A stretch of DNA of 64,000 nucleotides from Planctomycetota bacterium (lineage in GTDB: Bacteria; Planctomycetota; UBA1135): the NCBI GenBank assembly GCA_004295085.1, contig SHNF01000018.1, positions 460,230 through 524,229 on the forward strand. The letters are read 5' to 3'. Within the stretch, counting starts at the first letter, position 1, and every line of letters begins with the position of its first letter. Shown here in pieces: positions 1 through 7,734 of this stretch. The position numbers were made by a program, and so were the translations under genes. The notes below the pieces were generated by a model. That model worked only from the letters and a program-made list of their open reading frames with translations, made no database searches and had not been told where the DNA came from.

Positions 1-441
1 GGCTTGTCCCACCACGGCGGTCCGCACGGACTCGATGTCCTCCACGTACTGGAAGCTGTGGAACAGGCGCCAGGCCCGGGCCCAGTCAGTTCGGCCCTCG
101 GCGTCGAGCGCCGCCTGCAGGAACTCCTCCCCGGTCCCGCGGCCGAAGATGCCGACCACGTTGAAGGCGTCGCCGAATTCGTCGTGCTGCAGCCGCGCCA
201 CCGTTCCCGGGCGCAGATAGAACTGCTGCGCGTCGGCGATGACGAGCAGCGTCGGCCGGGCCGGGTCGAAAGGCGCGCCGAGCTCGTAACGGAGCGCAGC
301 GCGGCCCGGGGAAGCCTGCGCAGGATCGGCAGGCTGCGCGTGGTCGAGCGGGACCTCGATGCTGCGGGCGAGGCCCTCCGGATCCTGTAACCTCGCCGTG
401 GCCTGCGGTAGAAGGAGCATGAGGAGGGCGAGGGGCTGCAT
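1..441 (-). CDS. Secreted alpha/beta-hydrolase-like protein, N-terminal part, cut by window edge
   Basis: An open frame reads leftward off the window edge, giving 147 residues without a stop. It begins with a signal peptide: MQPLALLMLLLPQATA is hydrophobic and ends in a plausible AxA-type cleavage site. The mature part contains the segments PLDHAQP, PTLLVIADAQQFYLRPG and FNVVGIFGRG. These resemble the first strands of secreted alpha/beta hydrolases that act on peptides or esters. The nucleophile elbow and the rest of the catalytic triad would lie outside the window, so the substrate is unknown. The start ATG at 441 is the first one that gives a signal peptide. The coding frame is certain from residue composition; the family is a tentative call. 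Confidence 0.55.
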   Translation of the reverse strand, partial: MQPLALLMLLLPQATARLQDPEGLARSIEVPLDHAQPADPAQASPGRAALRYELGAPFDPARPTLLVIADAQQFYLRPGTVARLQHDEFGDAFNVVGIFGRGTGEEFLQAALDAEGRTDWARAWRLFHSFQYVEDIESVRTAVVGQA

Positions 442-718
442 GCTGCACTGTTCCGTCGGGCCAAGACCGGCGCTCCGGCGCCATTCCGCCGCGCCGGAGG
501 GCGCCGGGACCCGGCGCGGGGTCACCCGGGCTTCACCGGCGCTTGGCCGGCGCCTGACCGGAGGCCTGGACACTGTCCTTGCCCGCCCCCGGCTTCCGGA
601 AACCCCCGGCGGCCGGGGACATCCAAGGGGACGAAGCCTGCGGCCCCGGAGATCCTGCTCCACCGCGAATCCCGTCCTCGGGGCACTGCCGTAGCGTCCA
701 CGTCCCGCCGGAGCCAGC

Positions 719-985
719 ATGATCCTGTCCGCCTTCTTCCAGCACTGGAGCCTGCGCCGCCGCGCGGCCGCAGGAAGAGGGACGTCCGGAGTGCCCGGCG
801 CGCCGGTCCTGGACCAGAGCGACTGGGAGTTCGTCGCCGAGATCTGGTCGCCGCGCGACCTGTCCCGGCGCGCCATGACGGAGCTGCGCCGGCTGCCGTC
901 GGCGCCCGAGATCACGGCCGCCCTGCAGGCGTTCCGTGAGTCCTCCGAGCGCTCGGCGCACTCCGAGCGCTCCAGCGCGGCCTGA
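719..985 (+). CDS. Small uncharacterised protein (88 aa)
   Basis: Short frame with an ATG preceded by a GGAG Shine-Dalgarno-like stretch (709-712). The product is soluble and charged, with a helical-looking centre around residues 34-75 (DWEFVAEIWSPRDL, then a Leu/Arg-rich segment) and a Ser/Glu-rich tail. It has no signal peptide or membrane segment and I recognise no domain. It lies 123 bases upstream of the S8 peptidase on the same strand. The 277 bases between it and the leftmost gene hold nothing I can identify. Gene status rests on the ribosome site and protein-like composition, so it is only moderately supported. Confidence 0.42.
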   Translation: MILSAFFQHWSLRRRAAAGRGTSGVPGAPVLDQSDWEFVAEIWSPRDLSRRAMTELRRLPSAPEITAALQAFRESSERSAHSERSSAA

Positions 986-1045
986 GACGGCGCGCGCACA
1001 CGCCACGCCCCGGCGGAGAAGGCCCGCAACCAGCGTGGAGGGCGT

Positions 1046-1051
1046 TAGCCT
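1046..1051 (+). promoter_or_regulatory. Possible -10 hexamer upstream of S8 peptidase
   Basis: TAGCCT lies 57 bases before the peptidase start in a G/C-rich context. It resembles the TAGnnT/TATnnT hexamers found close upstream of several other starts in this window. No convincing -35 box is visible. Confidence 0.2.
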
Positions 1052-1108
1052 GATGGACTGCCGGCGCCCGGTCGCCTGCCCCCCATAACCATTGATTCGG
1101 GAGCATCC

Positions 1109-2659
1109 ATGAGATCCCTTGCTCTGTCCTCTTTCCTCCTGCTCGCGGCGGCCGGGATTGCCCCGGCCCAGGAGCGTCATCCACTGGCCTTCGGCCCCTT
1201 CCGGGACCGTCCCGGCTACGAGGAGTTCACCGGCCGCATGGTCGTGCGGCCCGTGCAGAAGGACGCGCTGCTGCGCCGCGGCCTGAGCGCCGAGGCGGCC
1301 ACGCGCGCCCGCGAGGCCGCAGCCGCATTCCTGGACGAGTGGCGCATCAAGTACTACGCCGATGTGGACGAGCACGTCGTCGCGCTCCCGGACGGCTGGG
1401 ACGAGAACAGCTTCGCGCGCCTCCTGGAAGGCACCGGCGACTACGAGTACGCGACGCCGGACTTCCGCTGCTTCCCGCTGGTGGCGCCCAACGACCCCCT
1501 GTACGGCCAGCAATGGCAGCACCAGAACATGAACTCGGAGGCGGGCTGGGACCTGCACACCGGCGACGGTCAGACCATCGCCGCCTTCATCGACACCGGC
1601 ATCGACCTGAACCACCCGGACCTGCAGAACCGCGTGTCCGGCTACAACTCGGTCAGCGACCTGCCCGAGTCCTCGGGCGGGCAGGTGTTTGACGTGATGT
1701 GGCACGGCAGCGCCGTGTCGGGCTGCATCGCCGCCACCGGCAACAACGGCATCGGCGTCACCGGGGTTTCCTGGAGCAACCGGCTCATGCCGATCCGCAC
1801 CACGGACTCGCCGGGCGGCGGCGCCTACCTGACCGACATCCTGGAAGGGGCGCGCTGGGCCGTCCAGAACGGCGCGCGCACTGCCAGCGCCAGCTACAGC
1901 GGCGTGAGCTACCCGGAGGTCGGGACCACGGGCACCGAGGTCAAGAACCTGGGCGGCTTGTTTTTCTACGCCGCCGGCAACGAGGGCTGGGACTGGGGCG
2001 GCTTCGACTACCCGGACACGGAGGTGATCGGCGCCACCGACATCAATGACAACCGCGCCTGGTTCAGCAGCTGGGGCGACGTCGTGGACGTGGTGGCGCC
2101 CGGGGACAACATCTACACCACGATGCTGGGCAGCACCTACACCTTCACCAGCGGCACCAGCTTCAGCACGCCGCACGCCAACGGCATCGCCAGCATGATC
2201 TGGTCGGCCAACCCGTTCCTGACTCCCAACGAGGTGGAGGCCCGGCTGTTCGCCTGCTGCGACGACCTGGGCGCCGCCGGCAACGACCGTGTGTACGGCT
2301 GGGGGCTGGTGAACCTGCGCCGCGCCATCGAGCTGGCGGTCACCGGCAGCATGGCCCTGACGGTTCCGGCCACCCTCACCCACGGCCAGAGCACCACGAT
2401 CACCGCGAGCGGCGCCACGCCCTTCGCCACGGTGTACTTCTACTACTCCACCACCGGCATGCAGGCCACGGTGCTGCCGGCCCTGCAGACTTCGGTGGGG
2501 CTGCGCAACCCGGTCCAGGGCGGAGTCATCGCGGCCAACGGCGCCGGGTCGGCCACGCTGGTGCGGAACGTTCCCAACAACGCCGCCGGCCGCAATGTCT
2601 GGATCCAGGCGGCGGAGCTCGGCAATTCCTCGGACATCGAGTTCCGGGTGATCCAGTAG
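1109..2659 (+). CDS. Secreted S8 (subtilisin-family) serine peptidase
   Basis: 516-residue extracellular protease. Residues 1-21 are a signal peptide ending AQ. Residues 22 to about 125 form a propeptide-like region, and the catalytic domain runs from about 128 to 410. The triad is visible as Asp162 (IDTGIDLNHPDL), His199 (WHGSAVSG, where the usual motif is HGTHVAG) and Ser351 (SGTSFSTPHANG). Asn291 in AAGNEG is the oxyanion residue. A C-terminal beta-rich region of about 100 residues follows and may bind substrate or the cell surface. A GGAG precedes the ATG. The next gene is convergent, with a strong hairpin 20 bases past the stop. The family assignment is secure; the substrate is unknown. 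The Gly-Ser replacement after the catalytic His is a mild departure from the consensus. Confidence 0.95.
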   Translation: MRSLALSSFLLLAAAGIAPAQERHPLAFGPFRDRPGYEEFTGRMVVRPVQKDALLRRGLSAEAATRAREAAAAFLDEWRIKYYADVDEHVVALPDGWDENSFARLLEGTGDYEYATPDFRCFPLVAPNDPLYGQQWQHQNMNSEAGWDLHTGDGQTIAAFIDTGIDLNHPDLQNRVSGYNSVSDLPESSGGQVFDVMWHGSAVSGCIAATGNNGIGVTGVSWSNRLMPIRTTDSPGGGAYLTDILEGARWAVQNGARTASASYSGVSYPEVGTTGTEVKNLGGLFFYAAGNEGWDWGGFDYPDTEVIGATDINDNRAWFSSWGDVVDVVAPGDNIYTTMLGSTYTFTSGTSFSTPHANGIASMIWSANPFLTPNEVEARLFACCDDLGAAGNDRVYGWGLVNLRRAIELAVTGSMALTVPATLTHGQSTTITASGATPFATVYFYYSTTGMQATVLPALQTSVGLRNPVQGGVIAANGAGSATLVRNVPNNAAGRNVWIQAAELGNSSDIEFRVIQ

Positions 2660-2673
2660 CCACGCCCGGGCGC

Positions 2674-4965
2674 TCAGCGGCGGCGGCCGGCCTCGGCCGC
2701 CGCCGCCTGCGCCTGCGGCAGCAGCGCCAGCCAGTCGCGCAGCAGCTGGCGCATGGCCGCGGGGTCGGGCACGCGGTAGCGGGCGGCGCTCTCGCGCTCG
2801 CCCACCAGCAGCGTGAGCGCGTCCTTGCCGCACAGGCGGAAGATGTCCTCGTCCGTGGTGTCGTCACCTGCCGCCAGCACGAAGTCGCTGGCTTGGGCCG
2901 TCTCGCGGATGAGGATGTGCACCGCGGTGCCCTTGTCCATGCCCATGGGCCGCACCTCGATCACCTTGCTGCCGTGGATCACCTCCAGCGGCTCGCTGCT
3001 CAGGAACTCGTCCAGGTGCTGGAACAGCTCGCGGGCCTGCCAGGAGCTGAGCACGGGATCGCACTGCCGGTAGTGCCAGGCGACGCCCAGCGGCTTCTCC
3101 TCGATGTGGCTGCCCGGCACGCGGTCGGCGAAGCGCCGCATCACCTCCAGGATCAGCGGGCGCCAGGTCTCGGGCGGGCGCCGGAACATGAGCTTGAACT
3201 CGTGCTCGCCCGGGCGGCGCAGGAAGGCGCCGTGCTCGGCCACGAAGCCGCAGCCGGTGGCACCGAGCCACTGCTCCAGCACCTGCGGCGGGCGGCCGCT
3301 CACGACCCAGGTGCTGACGCCGGACACCTGCGTCAGTGCGTTCAGGAGCTGCAGCACCTCCGGGGTGGGCGCCGCCGCTTCGGGTGTCGGCTCGAACTCG
3401 CGCAAGGTGCCGTCGTAGTCCAGGAACAGGTGGCGCTGCCGGGACTGGCGCCAGCGCTCCTCCTCGGCGCGGCGGACCTCGCCGGCGAGCAGCGGCGTCG
3501 GCGACAGATGCTGGGCGTCGCGGATCGCGTCCACGCAGTGGCGTACCCACACGTGCACGTTGTTGCGGCGCACGCGCTCGCGCATCGGGGCCATGCGCCG
3601 CGCCTGCTCCTCCGGGCTCATCTCCAGCGCGCGCCGCAGCGCGCCGGCCATGGCCACCGGGTCGTAGGGGTTGACGTGGATGGCTTCGCCCAGCTCCCAG
3701 GCGGCGCCGGTGAACTCGCCGATGATGAGCACGCCGTCGTCGCGCTGGCGCGCGGCCACGTATTCCTTGGCCACCAGGTTCAGCCCGTCGCGCAGCGGCG
3801 TCACCAGCGCGACGTCGGCCACCTGGTACAGGGCGCCGAGCACGGCCGGGGGGACGCTGCGGAAGTAGTAGTGCAGCGGCACGTGCCGCGGGCGCCCGAA
3901 TTCGCCGTTGATGCGGCCCGCGATCCGGTCCACCTCGTCCTTGAGCCGGCGGTACTCCTCCACCTCCACGCGCGAGGGCACCGCCACCTGGATCATCATG
4001 ACCCGGTCCACCAGCGACGGGTCGCTGCGCAGCAGCTCGCCGAAGGCGCGCAGGCGGTTCGGAATGCCCTTGGTGTAGTCCAGCCGGTCCACGCCCAGGA
4101 TGACGCGCCGTCCCGCGGCAGCCTCGCGCAGGCGCGCGACCTCCGCGGCCACCTCCGGGGTCCGCCCGCGCTCCTGCCACTCCTCCGGCACGATGCCGAG
4201 CGGCTCGGCCAGCAGCCGCACGCGCCGACCCTCGTGCAGCACCTCGGCGCTGCGCACGTCCAGGCCCAGGACACGGCGCAGGGCGCTGCGGAAGTGGCGC
4301 ACGTAATCCAGGGTGTGGAAGCCGATCATGTCGGCGCCGAGCATGCCACGCAGCGCCGCGGCGCGCGTGGGGAGGATGCGGTAGATCTCGGACGAGGGGA
4401 ACGGGATGTGCAGGAAGAAGCCGATGCGCAGCTCCGGCAGCGCCTCGCGCAGCATGGCCGGCACCAGCAGCAGGTGGAAGTCGTGTACGAACACGATGTC
4501 GGACGGGCGCGCGTGCTCCAGCAGGGCGTCGGCGAAGCGGCGGTTGACGCGCTCGTAGACCTGCCAGTCGTCGTGACGGAAGGTCACGTTGTGCGTGAAG
4601 TAGTGGAACAGCGGCCACAGCACCCGGTTGCAGGTGCGGTTGTAGTAGGCCTCGTGCTCCTCCGGCGTGAGCGCGATCCCGACCATCCCCTGCTCCGCCA
4701 GCGCGCCCTGCACCTCGGCGTCGAGCGTGCCATCGGGCGACGGCGCGCCGGGCCAGCCGATCCACAGCCCTTTGCCCTCGCGGTGCGGATGGCTCAGCCC
4801 GGTGGCGATCCCGCCCGAGGACATCTGCGCGCGCACCCCGTGTTCGTCGCGCTGCACGGTGACGGGCAGCCGGTTGCTCGCCAGCAGCAGCCGCTCTCCC
4901 TCCCGCAGGAACGTCGCCGGCGCATCCACGCGCTCTGTTGTAACTTGGTTGGCGGCCACCGTCAC
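2674..4965 (-). CDS. otsAB: Bifunctional trehalose-6-phosphate synthase/phosphatase
   Basis: 763 residues combining both steps of trehalose synthesis. Residues about 25-485 are a GT20 synthase (UDP- or other NDP-glucose plus glucose-6-phosphate to trehalose-6-phosphate). Visible motifs are [25 protein letters not shown] and [10 protein letters not shown], the last holding the phosphate-binding Arg and Lys. Residues about 505-745 are a HAD phosphatase (OtsB) with motif [10 protein letters not shown] and the late acidic motif [10 protein letters not shown], which removes the phosphate. Bacterial enzymes are often separate OtsA and OtsB; a fusion like this is the eukaryotic-style arrangement but also occurs in bacteria. 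Trehalose is a stress and osmotic protectant. The start lies 15 bases from the divergent GGDEF gene, so the promoters must overlap coding sequence. Confidence 0.95.
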   Translation of the reverse strand: MTVAANQVTTERVDAPATFLREGERLLLASNRLPVTVQRDEHGVRAQMSSGGIATGLSHPHREGKGLWIGWPGAPSPDGTLDAEVQGALAEQGMVGIALTPEEHEAYYNRTCNRVLWPLFHYFTHNVTFRHDDWQVYERVNRRFADALLEHARPSDIVFVHDFHLLLVPAMLREALPELRIGFFLHIPFPSSEIYRILPTRAAALRGMLGADMIGFHTLDYVRHFRSALRRVLGLDVRSAEVLHEGRRVRLLAEPLGIVPEEWQERGRTPEVAAEVARLREAAAGRRVILGVDRLDYTKGIPNRLRAFGELLRSDPSLVDRVMMIQVAVPSRVEVEEYRRLKDEVDRIAGRINGEFGRPRHVPLHYYFRSVPPAVLGALYQVADVALVTPLRDGLNLVAKEYVAARQRDDGVLIIGEFTGAAWELGEAIHVNPYDPVAMAGALRRALEMSPEEQARRMAPMRERVRRNNVHVWVRHCVDAIRDAQHLSPTPLLAGEVRRAEEERWRQSRQRHLFLDYDGTLREFEPTPEAAAPTPEVLQLLNALTQVSGVSTWVVSGRPPQVLEQWLGATGCGFVAEHGAFLRRPGEHEFKLMFRRPPETWRPLILEVMRRFADRVPGSHIEEKPLGVAWHYRQCDPVLSSWQARELFQHLDEFLSSEPLEVIHGSKVIEVRPMGMDKGTAVHILIRETAQASDFVLAAGDDTTDEDIFRLCGKDALTLLVGERESAARYRVPDPAAMRQLLRDWLALLPQAQAAAAEAGRRR
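2679..2704. terminator. GC-rich hairpin between convergent genes
   Basis: Perfect 11-bp stem (2679-2689 with 2694-2704) and a 4-base loop (2690-2693), starting 20 bases after the S8 peptidase stop and covering the last codons of the convergent otsAB-type gene. There is no T-run, so termination is inferred from position and stability only. It could act in both directions. Confidence 0.45.
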
Positions 4966-4980
4966 CCCAATCCTCTACGC

Positions 4981-5598
4981 TTGCGCCCGCGACCCAGGCC
5001 CGAATCCGCCCTCGCATGGCTGGCTGCGCTCTCGGACGCGGACCTGGCCCGCGTGCCGGAGGACTTGCGCGCCGGCCTGCGCGCCGCCCGCGGGGCCTGC
5101 CTGCGCGTGGCCGAGCTCGAGGCGCTGGCCTGGCGCGACTCCCTGACCGGCCTGTGGAATCGGCGCGCCTTCGAGCGCATCGGCGGCCTGCAACTGGCCC
5201 AGGCGCGCCGTTATCGCTTCCCCGTCAGCCTGATCCTGCTGGACCTCGACGACTTCAAGGCGGTGAACGACCAGCGCGGGCACGCCGCGGGTGACCGCCT
5301 GCTGCAGGCGGTGGCGTCCGCGCTGCAGCAGAACAGCCGTGACAGCGACCTCGTGGCGCGCTGGGGCGGCGACGAGTTCGCGCTGCTGCTGCCCCAGACC
5401 GGCGCCGGCGGTGCCAGGGCCGCCGCGGAGCGCTTGCGCGCGCACGCCTGGGAAGCCGCGCGCCGCGCGCTCCCGGACGCCGATCCCCTGCTCACGCTGT
5501 CCTCCGGCGTGGCCAGCACCGAGCTCGCGGACGACTTCAGCCTGGCCGGCCTTTTCCAGCACGCCGACGCGTGCCTGTACCACATGAAGGCCGTATGA
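4981..5598 (+). CDS. GGDEF-domain diguanylate cyclase
   Basis: About 205 residues. A GGDEF domain (about residues 45-205) makes cyclic di-GMP from two GTP. The signature RWGGDEFALLLP is intact, and an RxxD inhibitory site (RDSD) sits five residues before it, so the enzyme should be active and product-inhibited. DSLTGLWNRRAF marks the domain start, preceded by a short helical N-terminus (residues 1-45) with no known sensor domain. The frame is open far upstream inside the opposite otsAB gene, so the start is uncertain. TTG at 4981 is the first start outside that gene; GTG at 5053 is an alternative. There is no membrane segment, so it is probably cytosolic and controlled by partners or by its short N-terminal helix. 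Confidence 0.88.
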   Translation: MRPRPRPESALAWLAALSDADLARVPEDLRAGLRAARGACLRVAELEALAWRDSLTGLWNRRAFERIGGLQLAQARRYRFPVSLILLDLDDFKAVNDQRGHAAGDRLLQAVASALQQNSRDSDLVARWGGDEFALLLPQTGAGGARAAAERLRAHAWEAARRALPDADPLLTLSSGVASTELADDFSLAGLFQHADACLYHMKAV

Positions 5599-5600
5599 AG

Positions 5601-5621
5601 GGGGTCAGAGACGCCCTTCCC
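5601..5621 (+). repeat. Copy of a short dispersed intergenic repeat (divergent)
   Basis: Begins GGGGTC, then has a variable five-base centre and a pyrimidine-rich end (CCCTTCCC), three bases after the GGDEF stop. It resembles the two better-matched copies at 7714 and 9671. Confidence 0.35.
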
Positions 5622-5627
5622 GGCAGC

Positions 5628-5633
5628 TAGGAT
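5628..5633 (+). promoter_or_regulatory. Possible -10 hexamer / ribosome site before the phosphatase-M64 gene
   Basis: TAGGAT ends five bases before the GTG start. It could act as a -10 element of a very short or leaderless transcript. The embedded AGGA could equally be a ribosome-binding site; the two readings cannot be separated from sequence alone. Confidence 0.25.
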
Positions 5634-5638
5634 CCAGC

Positions 5639-7714
5639 GTGCCCTTGCCCGGCGCCGGGTTCCGTTGCACCGTCCTGGCCCTGACCCTGGCGGCGGGGGC
5701 GGCCGCGCGCCAGGACGGTGGCGGGGCCGCCTGGCCGGGCCGCCTGGAGGGCGTGCGCAACGCGCGCCCGGTTTCGGGCTTTTCCGGCCCGCAGGGCGCG
5801 AGCGTGCGCGCGCGCGTGCTGCTCCGCAGCGGCGCGCTGACCCGCGCCGCTCCGGACGCGCTGGCGCAGTTGCAGCGCTACGGCGTGCGGCGCGTGGTGG
5901 ACATCCGCGGGCTGTCCGAGATCCTGGAGACCGGCGCGGACCCGGCGCCGTTCGGGCGCAGCCCGATGCTGGTGCATCTGCCGATGGTGGTCGAGACCCA
6001 GTCTCCGGACCCGGTGCAGGCCTACCGCGACCTGTGGCAGCAGAACCGCGCCGCCGAGCGCGGTCTGCTCGAGCTGCTGGCGGATCCCGCCAACCATCCG
6101 CTGCTCGTGCACTGCAGCGACGGTCTGGACCGCACCGGCATCCTGGTGGCGATGCTGCTGGAGCTGGCCGGCGTCCCGCGCGAGCAGATCCTGGACGACT
6201 TCACCGACAACGACGGCACGCGCAAGGTGGACGCGGCCCCGCTGCTGGCGGTCATGGCCTTGTGGGACGCGCACCCCGGCGGCCTCGCCGCCTGGCTGGA
6301 GCAGGAGGCGCAGGTGCAGCCCGCGGTGCTCGCCGCCGTGCGCCACTACTTCTACTCGGCTGAGCTGCTCAGCGAGCCTGCCGCCGAGGCCGACGCGCGC
6401 GCCGAGCTGGCGCGGGTGGAGACGGAGGCCGGCAAGGGCCGCTACGAGAAGGCGGCCGCCGGCTACGCGGCGCTGGCGAAGAAGCAGCCGCAGACCGCCG
6501 CCGGGCGGATCGCCGCCCGGCGCGCCCAGGCCAACGCCCTGCTCGGCTGGTCCTGGCTCGTGCGCTCCGGCCCGTCCGCGAACCGCGTGGACGTCGTGCT
6601 GCTCGGCGACGGCTACCTGCTGAAGAAGCAGTCGAGCTTCGACAAGCTGGCGGAGCGCATGCCGGAGGACTTCCGCCGCCACGCGCTGTTCGGCGAGTAT
6701 TTCGGCTACCACAACTTCCTGCGCGCCAACCTGGCCAGCGCCGAGGACGGCGTGGACATGGGCGGACGCGAGTATTCCACGGCACTCAACGGACACGACT
6801 CCGGCGCCGCCCAGGGCCAGGTGGCCGTGGACCACAAGCTGGTGCGCGACTCCCTGGCGCAGCTTCCGGAGCAGGACGGACTGGCCATCGTGTTCGTGCG
6901 CGCCGGGACGCTGGGCACCGGCGGCGGCGGCGTGGCCGTCATCGGCGGCGGGCCCAGCAACACCGTCTTCCACGAGTGGGGGCATGCCTTCGCCGGCCTC
7001 CTGGACGAGTACAGCAGCGACACCGGCGCGCGCGGGACCGGGCGCAGCGGCATCAACGTCAGCGACAGCGCCGACGGCGCGCGCCTGCCCTGGAAGCACT
7101 GGATCGACGCCCAGGTGCCCGGCGTCGGCGCCTTCGAGGGCGCCGACGGCCGCGCCAAGGGCGCCTGGAAGGCCACCGCGTCGGGCTGCGCCATGGACAG
7201 CGGCGCCGACTTCTGCCGCGTGTGCCGCGAGCAGATGATCCTGTCCATCTACGAGCTGGTGGATCCGGTGGACGCCTGCGCGCCGCCGCCGCATCCCGAT
7301 GCCGCCGGCGACCCCTTCGCCGAGCCGCTGCCGCCGCTGCGCGCCGCAGCACCGCTGGATTTCGCGGTCCAGCCCATGCGGCCGTCCCGGCACTCCCTGG
7401 AGGTGCGCTGGTGGGTGCTGCCCGCAGCGGACGTGCCGCCCGCGCCCCGGCGGCGCGGCGAGTTCCTCCACGGCACCCGCCGCGACCGCGGCCCGCTCGC
7501 GCCGATCCGCGCCGAGCCCGACGCCGAGACCAGGGCCGGCAAGGACGGCTGGCACCGCTTCCGCCTGGATCCCGCCGCACTGACCGCCGCGCGCGTGCGC
7601 GTGATCTGCCGGGTTCAGGACAGCACGAAGCTGCCCGACGAAGACCATCCCTGGGTCCTGCGCGACGACGACGGCCTGCTCGAGTCCGAGCGCGCCTGGT
7701 GGGTGGAGAAATAG
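5639..7714 (+). CDS. Secreted tyrosine-phosphatase-fold / M64 (IgA-peptidase-type) metallopeptidase fusion
   Basis: 691 residues from a GTG start, with a signal peptide ending near AAGAAA. Residues about 30-230 are a Y_phosphatase3-type domain: the P-loop HCSDGLDRTG has catalytic Cys159 and the invariant Arg, and RVVDIRGLSE is the usual upstream motif. A helical linker (about 240-300) follows. Residues about 310-545 are an M64 peptidase whose metal site HEWGHAFAGLLDEY gives His445, Glu446 and His449. The remaining C-terminal beta-rich part (about 560-691) may be a binding domain. Both active sites look intact in one uninterrupted frame. M64 proteins normally lack a phosphatase domain, so this pairing is unusual. 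The secreted phosphatase part may act on phosphoinositide- or phosphopeptide-like substrates; that is inference. Confidence 0.88.
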   Translation: MPLPGAGFRCTVLALTLAAGAAARQDGGGAAWPGRLEGVRNARPVSGFSGPQGASVRARVLLRSGALTRAAPDALAQLQRYGVRRVVDIRGLSEILETGADPAPFGRSPMLVHLPMVVETQSPDPVQAYRDLWQQNRAAERGLLELLADPANHPLLVHCSDGLDRTGILVAMLLELAGVPREQILDDFTDNDGTRKVDAAPLLAVMALWDAHPGGLAAWLEQEAQVQPAVLAAVRHYFYSAELLSEPAAEADARAELARVETEAGKGRYEKAAAGYAALAKKQPQTAAGRIAARRAQANALLGWSWLVRSGPSANRVDVVLLGDGYLLKKQSSFDKLAERMPEDFRRHALFGEYFGYHNFLRANLASAEDGVDMGGREYSTALNGHDSGAAQGQVAVDHKLVRDSLAQLPEQDGLAIVFVRAGTLGTGGGGVAVIGGGPSNTVFHEWGHAFAGLLDEYSSDTGARGTGRSGINVSDSADGARLPWKHWIDAQVPGVGAFEGADGRAKGAWKATASGCAMDSGADFCRVCREQMILSIYELVDPVDACAPPPHPDAAGDPFAEPLPPLRAAAPLDFAVQPMRPSRHSLEVRWWVLPAADVPPAPRRRGEFLHGTRRDRGPLAPIRAEPDAETRAGKDGWHRFRLDPAALTAARVRVICRVQDSTKLPDEDHPWVLRDDDGLLESERAWWVEK

Positions 7715-7734
7715 GGGTCGTACCTAACCTTTCC
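7714..7734 (+). repeat. Dispersed repeat copy, left flank of aconitase-family gene
   Basis: GGGGTC, five variable bases, then TAACCTTTCC. It matches the copy at 9671-9691 at 16 of 21 positions, in the same orientation. It begins on the last base of the M64-fusion stop and contains the stop codon of the convergent aconitase-family gene. Confidence 0.6.

Noticed and set aside
533..2833. 766-codon minus-strand frame across the S8 peptidase
   Set aside because: Antisense to a gene with a full catalytic triad, and of typical shadow composition.
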